Below are positions 25,051-37,486 of a DNA stretch of 64,000 nt, piece by piece (the first letter of the stretch is position 1; the number at the start of each line of letters is the position of its first letter). The stretch is from Anisakis pegreffii (Eukaryota; Nematoda; Chromadorea; Rhabditida; Anisakidae), in assembly GCA_035041965.1 (NCBI GenBank), contig JAPYMA010001045.1, forward strand, positions 1 to 64,000, given 5' to 3'. The position numbers and the translations under genes are program-made. Below the pieces are notes generated by a model, which was given only the letters and a program-made list of their open reading frames with translations, ran no database searches and was not told the DNA's origin.

Positions 25051-26506
25051 ACAATTTCGTGAAATGATATCACATTTTTTGACGAATATAGAATATTTAT
25101 GAGCGTTTCGAGTGAACGTTAAGGTAATATCAATTTCATTCACATTGAAATAATCAAATTGACTGCTCGGAAATGTTTTTCAAACAAAAACCTAAAGCTG
25201 AATGAAGCGGTACATTTGCAAATGCTTTCGCACAGTTGTTAAGGTAGGCAAGGAATGCAGAAGTAATTTTGAGCATTTCTGATAAACTACGATTGTCCAA
25301 GGAATGGCTTACACTTAGTCAATTTTCATTAATTTTTCGTTTGAATTTTTGCAATTTTCATAAATTCAAAAAACAAATGCATATGAAATCAACCACATTT
25401 TTGTAGCGTACTCTTTATAACGATTGTTTGAGAGAAAAACGCAATAATGAAAAATATGGTAACAACTGGAGTGCAACGCAAAACGATGCAGCTGGAAAAT
25501 GGAAATAAATATTCAATTGTGGTCGCCAAAATTTAAGTCGAAAGATTATGATGATGGAACAACATGACATAACCATCCATCCATTCAGCATTATGCAAGA
25601 AAGCATTATGCAGGAAACAAGCACACAATGCGATGAATTGTTATTGCATGCATTAAGTTCATAACATGGATGTTGCCAGTGTTAAATGTTTAAATGTTTC
25701 AGTGAAACGAACAAGTGAATAAACCAAAAACAATCCTTCTCCATATCTGATTGCATTGTATATCATCTAGTTGCTGGATATATCTATGATAAACGATTAA
25801 TTTCGTTAATTTACCCACATAAATTGTTCTATTGTGCACACCTCAAGTGCTAATGAGCAAACGATAAAACATGGCCGATTGCCTTGAAGTAATAATAACC
25901 CATTCAGCTAAAGTATTTATTCAACACCATATAAATGAAGTTATTGCAAACGAAAAGAACGGAGTTGCTAATTTAATGGCCGTCAACGGCTCGAATAAAT
26001 GAGCATTTTTCGAGACTTCGTAAATGAATCATTTCTTCATATTGTCTTCATCATCATCAAAATTATTATTTTCAGAATCATAAGAATCGTTTTATTGATT
26101 CTAAGTTCAAAATCGTTCCTTCATTTTCAGTTATGAATATGCACAAATGCTCTTCCTGGAAATCGTTTATAACAATCATTCAGACTACTTTTTTCAAAAA
26201 AAAATCAACTGAATAAGTAAACGACATGTCAATTGCCTTGGCATATTAATTCAGATATTAATTTCTAATCACAGACATTGAACACGATGAACAAGGTAAA
26301 ATTTGAAAAAAAAACGTCCCTTCATCAATACTGATTCTCTAATCGACCAGTTTATGGCGCTTACTTCGAGGTAGTTCAGCAGCATTAACATTAGCTGCAA
26401 ACAAAATCTTGATCGCAAAAATCGTTGAAATTAAGAAGTGAATAGAATTGCACGCGGTTGAATAAAAGTTAATAAATCTTTCAAAGAAATTTCACAATAA
26501 ATTATA

Positions 26507-27211
26507 TTGAAATTTCAATTTTGCTCCCAATTCGAAATTCAAAATTTGTTTTCTGTTTTTAGAAACGAAATTCGAAATCTGAAAGATTCCTTACTTGATG
26601 TAGAAATTCGAAATAAGCTGAAATTATGATGCATAACAATAGGATTTTTTTCAATTTCACTTTCTGATATATCTGCATTTTGTGATATTCGCATGAAGCA
26701 CAATAAAACCGTTCTTCTTGAATGAAACACCTTTAGACTCAGAATGACGTTTATCCTACGGTCAAACTAAGGCGTAACATGGACCGTGGCTGATGCTTAG
26801 CTCAACGTTCAGCCTGAGGCTTTCCGAAGGTTTACAACTTAGGTTGAGGTTCTCTTGGGGACATACGCTGAGAGCTCCTATAGCATACAGTATAAGTCTA
26901 ACCAAGAGGTTAGGCTCATACCTGTTTACGGTTGGATACGCCTCAAGATGTTTCAAATTCCATTCTCGTGTTTTTATCGTTTCGAAATGAAAATTTGATT
27001 TTTGGATGAGACTGCGTTAAATTCTCTTTCTGAATTCAAAATTTCAAAGTTTTGGGAGGAATTTTGCGAAATTTCGATTTCAAAAGTAAATAAATGTTGA
27101 CTTCGGAAACGAAATAATCCGGAACATCTCGAAATTTCGAGAACCGAAACATATCATTCTGATTTCGATTTCGAATTGACTTCAAATTCAAAACAACGCG
27201 AAAATTTCAGG
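26507..27211. repeat. TTCGAAATT-rich repeat, possible non-autonomous DNA element
   Basis: Both flanks are crowded with TTCGAAATT and GAAATTTCG motifs, and the ends are roughly inverted: left TTGAAATTTCAATTTTG, right (reverse complement) CCTGAAATTTTCGCG. The motif is self-complementary, so inverted matching is easily obtained by chance and no target duplication was found. The GC-richer core at 26760-26990 resembles a piece near 37.08 kb. Confidence 0.35.
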
Positions 27212-29612
27212 ACATTTTACAGTGCTGCTTCAAATCTTATGCGACGGCAGGAAACAAACATCAGTGATTCTGATGTTGGTTTCTGATGCAATAAGCAACT
27301 ATAAGACAAAAACAACATAATTCATTAGCTGTTTACAACATGCCATGTTTTGGCATGCTCATTGTTACAGATTGCATTGCTTTAGCCTGTGAAAACAACA
27401 AGTACACTCCGCTTTTTTTTTGATTGGTCGTCCCAAGTACTGATCAAATAAAGATTGGTGGATGATTGGATGGCAGATACGAATTTGATTTCAAAGAGCC
27501 ATTTTTCTATTAAACGTTGTCGAAAACGGCATTTTGCTCAAACATATTGACGGATATCAGATGCTTTTTAATGCTGCAAATGAAATCTGAAGATAAATTT
27601 GTTTCCGAAATAAGGTATTTGTAGTTTGTTAAATGCAAAATGAACAAATCAGTATGGATTCAGAAAGATTCAGTGAGTGGAAACAGTTAGTGCTGGGGCT
27701 GGGGTTAGCATGCAAGCTAAACAGCAAGGTCAAATGAGGAAAAGTTTGAAGTGAATTCAATAGGCAACTCCTTGCCAAACTGAACTATACAGTTTACAAC
27801 AAATTTGGTGAGCAATTTAAAACGATGATATGACCGAAAAAAGCGTTAACACTGTATGCATCAACATTAATTATTTGAATCCAAACTATACCACTGGATT
27901 TGCATGTTTTTGGCAATGTAATCGTAAGCAGAAGTTTTAATATGTCTTAAATTTAGACACTGCTTTTTAACGCAAAATCTACATCGCGATCACTGAACAG
28001 AGATGAGAATATCATAAGATTCGATACTTCACAACAATCGTTAATATATTTGTTACGTTCACGAATATGTTGCAGCATCCGACAACTACCTTTTGCAAGC
28101 CAAATAGTATTCTCAGAAAGTGTCATACAAACAAAGCACGCAATCATTTGAAGAAACGATCATTCCGATAGGAAATGCTCGCATTTTGTGAAATATCATC
28201 GATCTGCTATCACATTACTTGCAAACTGTAGAAGTATTGCACCGATGCTTTGATAAACACTTTGCGATAAGAGAGGCTGCAAGTATAGAAAGGTTACAAC
28301 AGAAAGATTATTTCGTAAGGTGAATAAAGAAGTATTGTTAATGAATCACCAAAAAAAAGGAAGACATCCAATCATCATTGTTGACCAGATAGAAATACAT
28401 TAAACCAAGATAAAGAAATAGGCATTGCATCTTCACTGAATGATTTTGCGGTTTGAGAAAGTGCAGAAAATTCTTCCACGAATAGCTACTGATTTTGAGA
28501 TGGTGGATTTAAAGAAGAAAGTGACAAAATGACAAGTTTTTCGATGAGGACAAAGCATCAATTCGAGCAAGGCTTTTGAAGTTGTTTTCATTGAACGTTT
28601 CTGGCTTTTTGGATGAGTCTGCTGAAAAGTATGCAATAGTTACAAATGCAATAAAGTATATTTACGGTGTTAGTTATGAGAAGCATAAAATGGTGCAACG
28701 ATAGCAAAATGGTGCAGCTGTAGATAATCTCGCAAAAACGACTCGTTTCGGAGGTGTTCATCAAAGAGAGATAGTGAATAAGAGCTCTTGCTTCTGCAGT
28801 CAGCAAGAAAAGCAGTATTCTTTACTGAAGTGTGACATCACAATGATTGGTGGACTGGCAGTGCGCTCAAAGAGCTAGCAGTGATTAATGCAATAGCTCT
28901 GTATCGCCATCTATGTATGGATTGATGATGCTGGATGTCTGGGTGCGCAGGCTTTTCGAACGACGCTTCTAGCAGCTAGCTGTTCCGTTCTGAACTTTGC
29001 TTGCATCATTGCTAATCTACACCTCGTTCTCATCAAATACATTCCGCTTCTGTTGGAACTGAAAGGTAGTAGTTGATTGATACTGTTGCAGCAGCTATAT
29101 ATGCTGATGCTATTTTATGCTGACACTATTGCTAGTGCAAATTATACTGCTTCGTACATTTCTCCTCGAAAGATGACGACGAAAGAATGAGTGAAGTAGT
29201 GTTAGAGGTATGGATAGTTAGTTGGATGGATGAATAGAAAGCAGTGAGCTGTTGAGCTGAGAACGAACGAGCGCGTTGTTTAGGTTTAGATGGAACGAAA
29301 TTGAATTGCACTGGGTGGATAGCGCCATTAAGAAAGAACGAAGAAACGATTTGAGAAAGATGGTTGCTTCGTTGTCGTTTTGCGTTATCGTTGATTGCTG
29401 TTCTTTGTTGCTTATTTATGCTACTTCTTTCTATCACTATTCCTTTTTGCTTTATTGTCTTCTTTCACTCCGTTTCCTTTCAATCACCTTCTGCAAAAAC
29501 CTTCAATTTGTGCATAAATTCTAAGTGCTTACGTCATAGCAATGAGTGCCCATTTGAAAAAATTTTCATTCCATCTTTGCAAATTTCATTGCGAATGTGC
29601 GCATTTGTTTTT

Positions 29613-29760
<148 letters not shown>

Positions 29761-32700
29761 GCACACGAGCAAACAAGAGTGCAAGAATGTGAGTGATGAA
29801 TGTGCACTTTGATGACACCTCACAATCCTGTTTTAAGACAGAGACGAGTTGCTGAAGTGCGTTTTGTTAGTGAATACTTCGAAAATTGCCAACGACAATA
29901 AGGGATCAATGTTCGTTTAAATACCTTCAACATCGTTTTTGACTGCAACAATTATCCTCGCTATGTATTGAGAAATTTCAGTGAATCATTCAAGAGTCGT
30001 CATAAGTAAATGTTCGGTATAGGTCTTATAAATGAAATTAATTACTGAACAATTAAATGAATGCATCAAATTTCTGATAATCGAAGTTTCAAACAATACC
30101 ATTTTGGGGAAAGTTCGTATGATGATGAGCAGTTGGAGATAAGGAAACGAACATAAAGAAAACACGAACATATAGAATGAACTAGGATACAATGAAATGA
30201 TTTTGAAGATTGTTTGGAATATGAGAGACTTGAAGAAATGATGAAGATGATTGAACTTCTTGCAAATCGATCGCTTTCAATCAATCATCAAAATGTGCAA
30301 GTCGGTCGTTTTTTTCTTTTTGCTGATTATTTTGTACAAATTTTGCACGAAAAAACGAATGAAGAGTGTACATCAAATTGATGAGGTTTTGCAGAGAAAC
30401 GTTTTTGTCTTCGAAATACATTCGCATGGTGAACGAACAACAAACGGCCGAGTTGGTGATGACGATGATGAAAGGGCATTAGTTTAAATTAAATGTGTGC
30501 CCATTTTTAAAGATTCGGTCGCGCAAAAACCGAAGCATATAATCGTTGAGAGGAGCAGATAAGGTTGATGTTAATGTTAGTACAGCTATATATGCACTTA
30601 TTCGCATACATTGCTTTCACCTTCACAATTGATTCATTTTCTCGACTATTTTCATTGCAAAAACATATTTTGTTGCAAAAGCAAAGCGAATTGATGTTCG
30701 CTGCATCAGGAATGTGAAGTGCAAAAATGTGATTTAAGGACATTTCATCGGTGTTCATTCTTCAGTCTTGCGGGATCACCCATGGAATTTTTTTGTTTTT
30801 TTACAAGAAGAATTCATTTGATCCATTTGAATTCATCTATGTAAACGTATCTGCTGGAGAACAAGTATATCGGTCGTTCATAACCACAACGAGCTTTCTT
30901 ATTTTTACAGGAGAAAAAGTTGTGTTTGAATGTGCATATATAAACATAATCATAAATAAGTGCTCACATATACTCATAGTTGCGATCAGCTTTAAGCGGA
31001 TAGCGAAAATTCCCAATTGAAGAATGCATTTTTCTAAATCGAGAGAGAGACGCTGTAAATCAATGAACGCGAATGTGAAACTTCTAACGAATCGTTTTTG
31101 CAAAAAAATTATTTTGGAACAAATTAAATGAATTTTGCATTAGAATTGAGATGAAAATCGATATGGAAAGGGAGCGATAATGCATCAAAAATTGAAATGA
31201 CTATTGATGCGTTCGCGAAAGATTTTGCAGTGAAAATTTTTGACAAGTGCAAAACTAAAGGAATAATCAAACGAATTTTGAATCATAACTGAATGTAGTA
31301 TGATCATATTACATCAGTATATCACAAAAAAACTACATAAAATAAATATTGTATAGATCACTTCGATGAAATCATGCAACTCGAAGCGTTACCGTAAAAA
31401 CTCGGTGAATATGTTCAATTTATGACTTACGTCATCAGTGTTTTTTTACGCCAATGAGTTTTTCACCAGCAAAAATTGGCTGTTTGCAATTTTCGTATTG
31501 ACTCGTTCCATATATATAATTCGGATGAATGCCAATTAGTACGAAGGTTTTCACAAAGTGTTTGGATCGTTCATGGATGAAGCTGTTTCGTGAACCTACT
31601 TATTTAAAAACTGAAATCGTTGCTCACTGAGGTAGGAATAAATCTATAGCTCGTTTGTGCTAACAAACTGGCAGGCAAGCCATATTTTAACGATGGCTTT
31701 TGATTACGTTGTTGGGCATTACCCCAAAGTGTTCAGTGGCTGCAGACGCTGAGCCAAATTGAAATAATAAAAGCCCTTGGAACGTCTGAGGAATCAAACA
31801 AAAATTAACGGCTGTGAAGCTGATCTATTATGACGAAATCATCAAGCGCATTTCAATTCAAGTTACTATGCTTATCATCGTTATCACTTAACACTGAATC
31901 CATACGGCCCTTAGTGATAGAAGTGATCAAGTTATTCAATGTTTAACATTGAATGAATAGTAAACACTTAATGAGTGACCTTTCAGCCAAACTGGAACTG
32001 TAACTAAATGGATGCTTTGAAATTTTTCTAACCTTATTTTAAAACAATGAATCGCAATAGTCAAGATGACTGGGAGTATAAAAATGAAAAACAATTGGTA
32101 GCAACCAAATGAGCTGAAGGCTGACAAAGACTGAACCAAATACAAAATGAACATTTGACGATAGATTCATTATGTTTTGAAATCAAGGTAGTCAGCTGTT
32201 TGATTATGTCCTAAGCAAAACAAACCGTTCCTCTAATTGATGAAGACGCTCAAAAATTCGTACTGCTCGAGTTTTATCGAATACATCCTTGTTTCGAAAT
32301 TCAAAAGGGAATTTGCATTGGAATTCGAAATTCAGTGAACTTTGCTAAACGTTATTAACAACTAAGATAAGCCAACGCTTGGATGCTGTTGAATTCAAGT
32401 GAGTTTAACCTGTAATCGACCACTAACCAGTACAAAAATACTGAATTCAGACACGATTTATGCGCGATATCAAAAAATGTCGCATTAATGAACCTTCACA
32501 TCAAAAAACTGTTGCATAAATTTGAAATTATTTCAAGAAAAAAAGATAATTAACATAGAGTAACGAAATTCTTCGAGTAAGAAATCCACAGCTGAACACG
32601 CAATCAATGAATAACCTCAACTACTGGTTCGATTAATCAACTTCATCTATTCTACACCAGTTCTGTCTGATTCAGTTGTGTGAATGTCAGTTGACCACGA

Positions 32701-32865
32701 CACTTTTAATCCTTATCCACGTATGTGTCATGTTTTCCTACAAATTCACATAGCTATTATAATATGATGTCAGTCTGGCCAAAGTTTGTACATAACTGTT
32801 GTTGAAAAGAAATTCATCAAACAAAGTTCTGCATAACAGCGTCACATGCTGTGGTACATGGGACG

Positions 32866-33107
32866 CTCCTCCTCCCCTCCCCTCCCGTACCCTTCCTGGA
32901 GGGTGGAAGGAATGGAAAAAGAAGGAGAAAGAGAACGAAAAAGCGAGAAGAAAGTGGAAAAAGGAAGGAAAAAAAGCAGGGGAAGGGAAAAAATGAACCT
33001 AGAAAAGCACACCCCAAAATTCATCTATTTTTTAACCAAACTATTTTGCATCACCACTCCCCTCCCCTACCGCTCTTTTGGAAAAAACCCTGGCTACGCC
33101 ACTGATC
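32866..33107. repeat. C-rich/purine-rich repeat ending in CTGGCTACGCCACTG
   Basis: A pyrimidine block (CTCCTCCCCTCCCCTCCC) at 32868 switches abruptly to about 110 bases of almost pure purine, then a second C-rich block at about 33056 leads to CCCTGGCTACGCCACTG. The motif AGTGGCGTAGCCAGG next to a G-run is a common edge of dispersed repeats in invertebrate genomes. A related GTGGCGTAC next to a C-rich block occurs at 62800-62870. No coding potential is credible here, although open frames run through the low-complexity part. Confidence 0.55.
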
Positions 33108-33327
33108 AATCACGCTTCAATTGTTTATTACAGACACAAGTAATGATATTGATACGGTGTGAATTTACACGCAGTTTGCCTCGAAATGGTCACCAGTGAT
33201 TTGCGTTCATCGTTGACATCGAGATATGTTTAGGGTTCATTTTTTGTGCTGTAACTTTTGAGATTCATCACAGTTCACATGCAGCAAATTACGAAAAAGA
33301 ATAAATCGAAAATAGCGAGAATAAATT

Positions 33328-35195
33328 ATGCGCGTATCGAAAGGTGTAAAATGTATAAAAATTTCTCCAGGTCGTCATGTGGTAAATGCATTAACAGCAT
33401 TTGTCCGACGCATTGTAGGATTAGTGGAAAGTATACGAAACTTGTGGACTAGGTACCGGAAGGAGATACTTGGTTTAAAAAGCGGCTTCAACTGCGTACT
33501 GCATGGTCACAGGGAAATTGATGTAGCTCATTACATGCTTGGCAGCGTATCTCAGCAGCACTGGATAACGAGAAAACGCATATGCTGAAAATATCACACA
33601 TACCTGGATGGTGCTCCTTAAGTAATCATATAGATGGGGATTAATTAAGTAACGTTTATAGCAATATATTTCACTATCAAAGGCAATTCACCACTTGTTG
33701 TCGAAACTGATTGTGAGCCATCAGCATTCTCTATTTATTCTCCAAATTTCCTTATCAAAGACTTTAGACCGTCGAGGAATCGAACGCATACGTTCTGAGC
33801 TTATCAGAATCTCAAAGCACAATATGACCACGGTAAACCACCAGCCCACTGCATGCTCTTTTCTAATATATTTACATACTCTCTCCTCATGATATATTCT
33901 ATGGAGCGATGCAGCGGGGTAATGTTGACGACGGTAATTATCAACAGTAATTGACAAGACTCAGTGAGTGAGAAAGAGAGAAATGCATCAAGTCGCACCA
34001 TCAATCAGTTCTACTGAATCGATTAGCATTTTTTTCGATCGCTGTTTAAAGCGAACCTTCCGAACGCTACTGATCTATTCCGTTGTTCAAATTCTCAATA
34101 GATCCAAATTCAAACATGCTAGCATGAAGGTTCCAATATGTTTACTAAAAGCTCTATGCACAAGAATCAGATGTGCGCTTGTGGGGTACTGCGATTTCAA
34201 TCTGATTTCGAATCACTTCTACAAGGTAAATCTCGAGCATTTCGAGTACAAAATGTTGAAGTTTCAAAGGCCCTCATTCATTCCCTCAATTGCTTTCAAA
34301 GAACCTCAAAATTTGCAACATGCTCCTTACAATTTCTGTTACTCATCAGCATTCATGCTTTCCAGAGTGTGCAGCCAGTATGTGCTTCACACAAAATTTC
34401 CGACATGATGTGTTTGAAAACGTCGTCACACTCGGCTCATTCGAAGAACTGAAATCTTCGAATTGCCTGATCGATCTATTTATAACAGCTGTGGTACTGT
34501 TTGGGCTTTGGCGAAACATGAAATCGCTCGTCTCTCGAACTTCTCATTCAAATTAATTGCACCCATCCTCTCTTACGTGATCAAATTTCGTTTGGAAAGA
34601 GGGTATTGAGGTAGTTTCATCTATCTTGATCGAGTAACGTTATTTCAGTTATTCAGATGCAGAGATAATATTTTCTTCAGACTGAGAACACAAAACTTTC
34701 TCATTCATGATTTTTCGATAAGCATTCATAGACAGGATGATAAGAAGTTGTCGTGAGAAATGAGATCAGAGGAATCATCCTTGCGATGAAATACCTTTGC
34801 ATCTCTCGATACGAATATACATTGCAGAGTCGAGATAGCGGATTGTGCTGTTGAAATGAATTCGTAATGAGTTGGATTGCTTGAATTATGAGATTGAGTG
34901 GCGCGAAAAATCGTAATTGTTGACTCAGGATTGCTGGAATGTTTTGTTCGATGCTGGAGTAATAAGAAGACAAAGGATTGTTAGTGACATCAGCTGAGAG
35001 ATTAGTAATATGATTGGAAAAAGTGAAGAAGCACACCGAGATATTTTGAGATAGCATGGAAAGCGAAGTGTGCATAGCAGCTGTTTTCGATTCGTGCGTG
35101 TTGCAATAAATCTTACAAAATCTTAGCAAGCGAAGAATTCCAGTGAAGCACCTTGCATGCTGACTTTTGCTCATCTTCATTGCCACCCTCACCAC
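33328..35195. other. Cluster of unassigned open frames
   Basis: Within 1.9 kb lie several longer-than-average open frames: plus-strand frames near 33328-33588 and 34138-34452, and a minus-strand frame ending at 34701 that is open for about 160 codons from its first ATG (roughly 35180). None has a recognised domain, none has convincing paired splice sites, and the plus-strand frames overlap the tRNA-like repeat. At this base composition one 160-codon chance frame in 64 kb is not surprising. I do not call a gene. Confidence 0.25.
33715..33960 (-). repeat. tRNA-like (SINE-like) repeat, copy A
   Basis: On the minus strand the sequence carries an exact pol III B-box core GTTCGATTC (33777-33785) about 60 bases after an A-box-like TGGGCTGGTGG (33838-33848), followed by GACGGTCTAAAGTCTTTG. 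Two copies at 40.85-41.1 and 41.2-41.4 kb share the B box, the GGTCT tail and the upstream part ending near CTCTC. It does not fold into a convincing tRNA, so a tRNA-derived repeat is more likely than a gene. Confidence 0.5.
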
Positions 35196-35804
35196 TCTTC
35201 TCGAGCGTCATCATAGTATGTATCTGTTTTGTTTTGAACAATATTCACTAGTTTTTGAATTTTTCAAATATTATGCTTAGGATGCGAAAATTATGGCTGG
35301 ATCACTATGGGGGAATGATTTAACGGAAAGTTCTCAAGTAGCTGTACGAGATCGGACATGCTACACTTGGCGCTCGCACAGTTTTCTTGATGATTTCAAG
35401 GGTTGTATTGAGTGATGCTGAGTATGAAAATTACATTAGCTGCTCAAGCTCGAGTGTTCGAGGACGAGTTGAAAACCAGCGCGGTTTTTTAGTTCTTAAG
35501 AAATCGTAACAATAAGTTGAATGAGGAAGAGATACGCCTTACTTTCGTTTCTTTAATCATTGTGTGCACCTAATAGTTTTTGTGCAATCCTAATGGCAGC
35601 ATATTCTTTATGATGAATGTGCCAACAACCTAACTAGAGGCACATGATAAGCTGATGTACCTGACTTCAAATGAATGGGTATAAGCAACGAGACAAGCCA
35701 AACAATTCTTTCATGAATATTTTTAAACGAATTGCTTACTTCAGTCTGTTGCTGACTTACAGTTTAATAGTACTGTCAACCATGAGAAATTGACATATTT
35801 TCAG

Positions 35805-36839
35805 ATGTTCCTGGCAAACGAACTCGATAATGTGGAGGTGAAAGAAACGGATATGGAGCCAGAAATAGTAAAAATTTGCATTGGCATAACATGTGATGCT
35901 CAAAAACGATACAAATTTGATAAGGTATTTTCGCTGCAATACCTCGTTTCGTGTTGTCATTCGATAGAGTTGACTCAGCTATGCAGATGCAAAATAACTT
36001 TGTGGTTGCACTGAGTAAGAAATAACCACAGCAGTTTTTTAATGTGCATAACAAACATATTGGTATGCTAGCGATTACGTGATGAGCACAAGGATCGCTA
36101 GATGGTGGGAAGAAACGAGTGAGAAGTGAGTGAGCGGTCAATAAAGTTGCAATCGAAAAGGATCATCATATGATTATTTGACTTCGGATTTGTTTTTTGC
36201 TTCACAAAGAACCCATTTCATCGCGTCACCTGACGTGTTTTTGTGCATTTTTTAAAACATTTCCATCTGAACGCCTATTTAAGAACAACTGATTGGTAGA
36301 TATTCTTGAACGTTTGCAGTGTTGAATGTCATTGAAAATAAATAGATGGAATTGCAATGCTGCCTGCGGTCATCCTCATCAAACACTCACAAATAGCACT
36401 TATTGGTTACGAATGCGAACCGTTAGACTCAGTTCATAATTACGTTAACGAATGCATGGCATGAATAAGAAATACCGTGTTTGAATGATGAAGGGCTGAT
36501 ATGACCGGAAATTGTTATTCCTTCACTCTTTCATACTATTCATTCATCACTGGATGTAGTTCATTCAGTATCTGCTTGAAGAGGATTAAAATGGCCGCGG
36601 TTCATCTATGAGAACCCTTAAGGCTTCAAGCTATTCTTCAACAGATCATTCTGATAAGTTTTTTTACTCCACAGGATGTTGCCGCATACATAAAAGAAGA
36701 GCTTGAGAGACGATTTGGCCCTACTTGGCATTGTGTGGTTGGCAGAAGCTTTGGATCTCGAGTTTCTTATGAAGTTCGGCATTTTCTCTTGTTCACGAGG
36801 CGAAAAGTGTCCATTATGATATTTAAGTGTGGATATTAG
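35805..36839 (+). CDS. Divergent dynein light chain (LC8 family), 2 exons
   Basis: LC8-type light chains are small homodimeric hubs in cytoplasmic dynein and many other complexes, binding short linear motifs in a groove at the dimer edge. Exons 35805-35924 and 36675-36839 join in phase 0 to 94 residues (human DYNLL1 89). The conserved core is clear: DVAAYIKEELERRFGPTWHC, VVGRSFGS, and a closing beta strand IMIFKCGY. The intron position before DVAAYIK fits the family. The groove strand is changed: where DYNLL1 has FIYFYLGQV, this protein has FLLFTRRKV, so two groove tyrosines become Leu and Thr. The ATG sits directly after a TTTTCAG acceptor, so it may be the first codon of a trans-spliced exon or an internal Met of a longer protein. 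Family assignment is firm; the subfamily is not. Confidence 0.85.
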
Positions 36840-37486
36840 TGAAATGAGTGACATCGAAATATCACTTGTTACATTTGAGTGATTTTCGTTTCTATTTCAA
36901 GAATGATTTCTCTTTCTGTGCATTTTGTGTATTCTATTAGTAACGTCTTTTTGCTTCGGAAATGCCAATTGGCGGCCAATAGGCTCATTTAAAAGTTCCC
37001 TGAAAAGTGTCGAAAATCGGGTTGGAACAGTGTTGAATATTGTTTGGTGGAAAAGTGTCCGGAGTTTGAGTGTAAGAGTAGGCGTAAACACGCGGCCAAG
37101 CATTAGCCTGAGTTCAGCTGTTAGTCTATGGCTAAGCTTAAAATCAAGTTTATCTACTTCCAACTTTTGAATTTTGACACTCTTATGCTAACCCTATTCA
37201 ACATGGCTCTTGAAAAATTCAACTGTTTTTGATGGGGAAGATGCGTTTTTTCTTAAGCAATTTACAAGTGCAGTTCTTGTTGTAGATGACATCTTGGTTG
37301 GGTTTCTAGTAGATACCATTTTCAATAGAGTATAAAATGTTGACTGAATGTTTCTTCCATTCATTTTTTTCAGTCAATAAACATGGCTTTTGTAGAAGAT
37401 ATTGATGATGAGTGTAAAATATGAAATGAAATAAAATTTTATCAGTCTAACTGACATCGATATCAAACATTGTGTTCTTTAGATTC
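36840..37486. other. Convergent spacer between dynein light chain and cal-1
   Basis: About 650 bases without a gene. AATAAA at 37376-37381 could serve the light chain transcript. The part around 37070-37140 contains AGGCGTAAACACGCGG and CCAAGCATTAGCC, related to the repeat core near 26.78 kb. An open frame through it is a chance frame across the repeat. Confidence 0.45.
37376..37381 (+). terminator. Candidate polyadenylation signal for the dynein light chain
   Basis: First clear AATAAA after the light chain stop, about 540 bases downstream. The distance is long for a small nematode gene, so a variant signal closer to the stop may be used instead. Confidence 0.25.

Noticed and set aside
32799..33199. 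Lys/Glu-rich and Ser/Phe-rich frames on both strands
   Set aside because: Low-complexity translations of the purine/pyrimidine-biased repeat.
33777..33860. Possible true tRNA gene on the minus strand
   Set aside because: B box is good, but no acceptor stem or anticodon stem pairs convincingly; treated as a tRNA-like repeat.
34701..35195. Minus-strand open frame of about 160 codons, the longest single frame outside repeats
   Set aside because: No domain, no splice context, Ser/Ile/Phe-rich composition; one frame of this length is expected by chance in a 64-kb window at this base composition.
35776..36141. Minus-strand frame of 121 codons
   Set aside because: It lies antisense to dynein light chain exon 1 and its intron and has no recognisable content.
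36925..37170. Plus-strand frame after the dynein light chain gene
   Set aside because: Serine-rich translation of a repeat fragment shared with 26.78 kb, without splice sites or a start supported by context.
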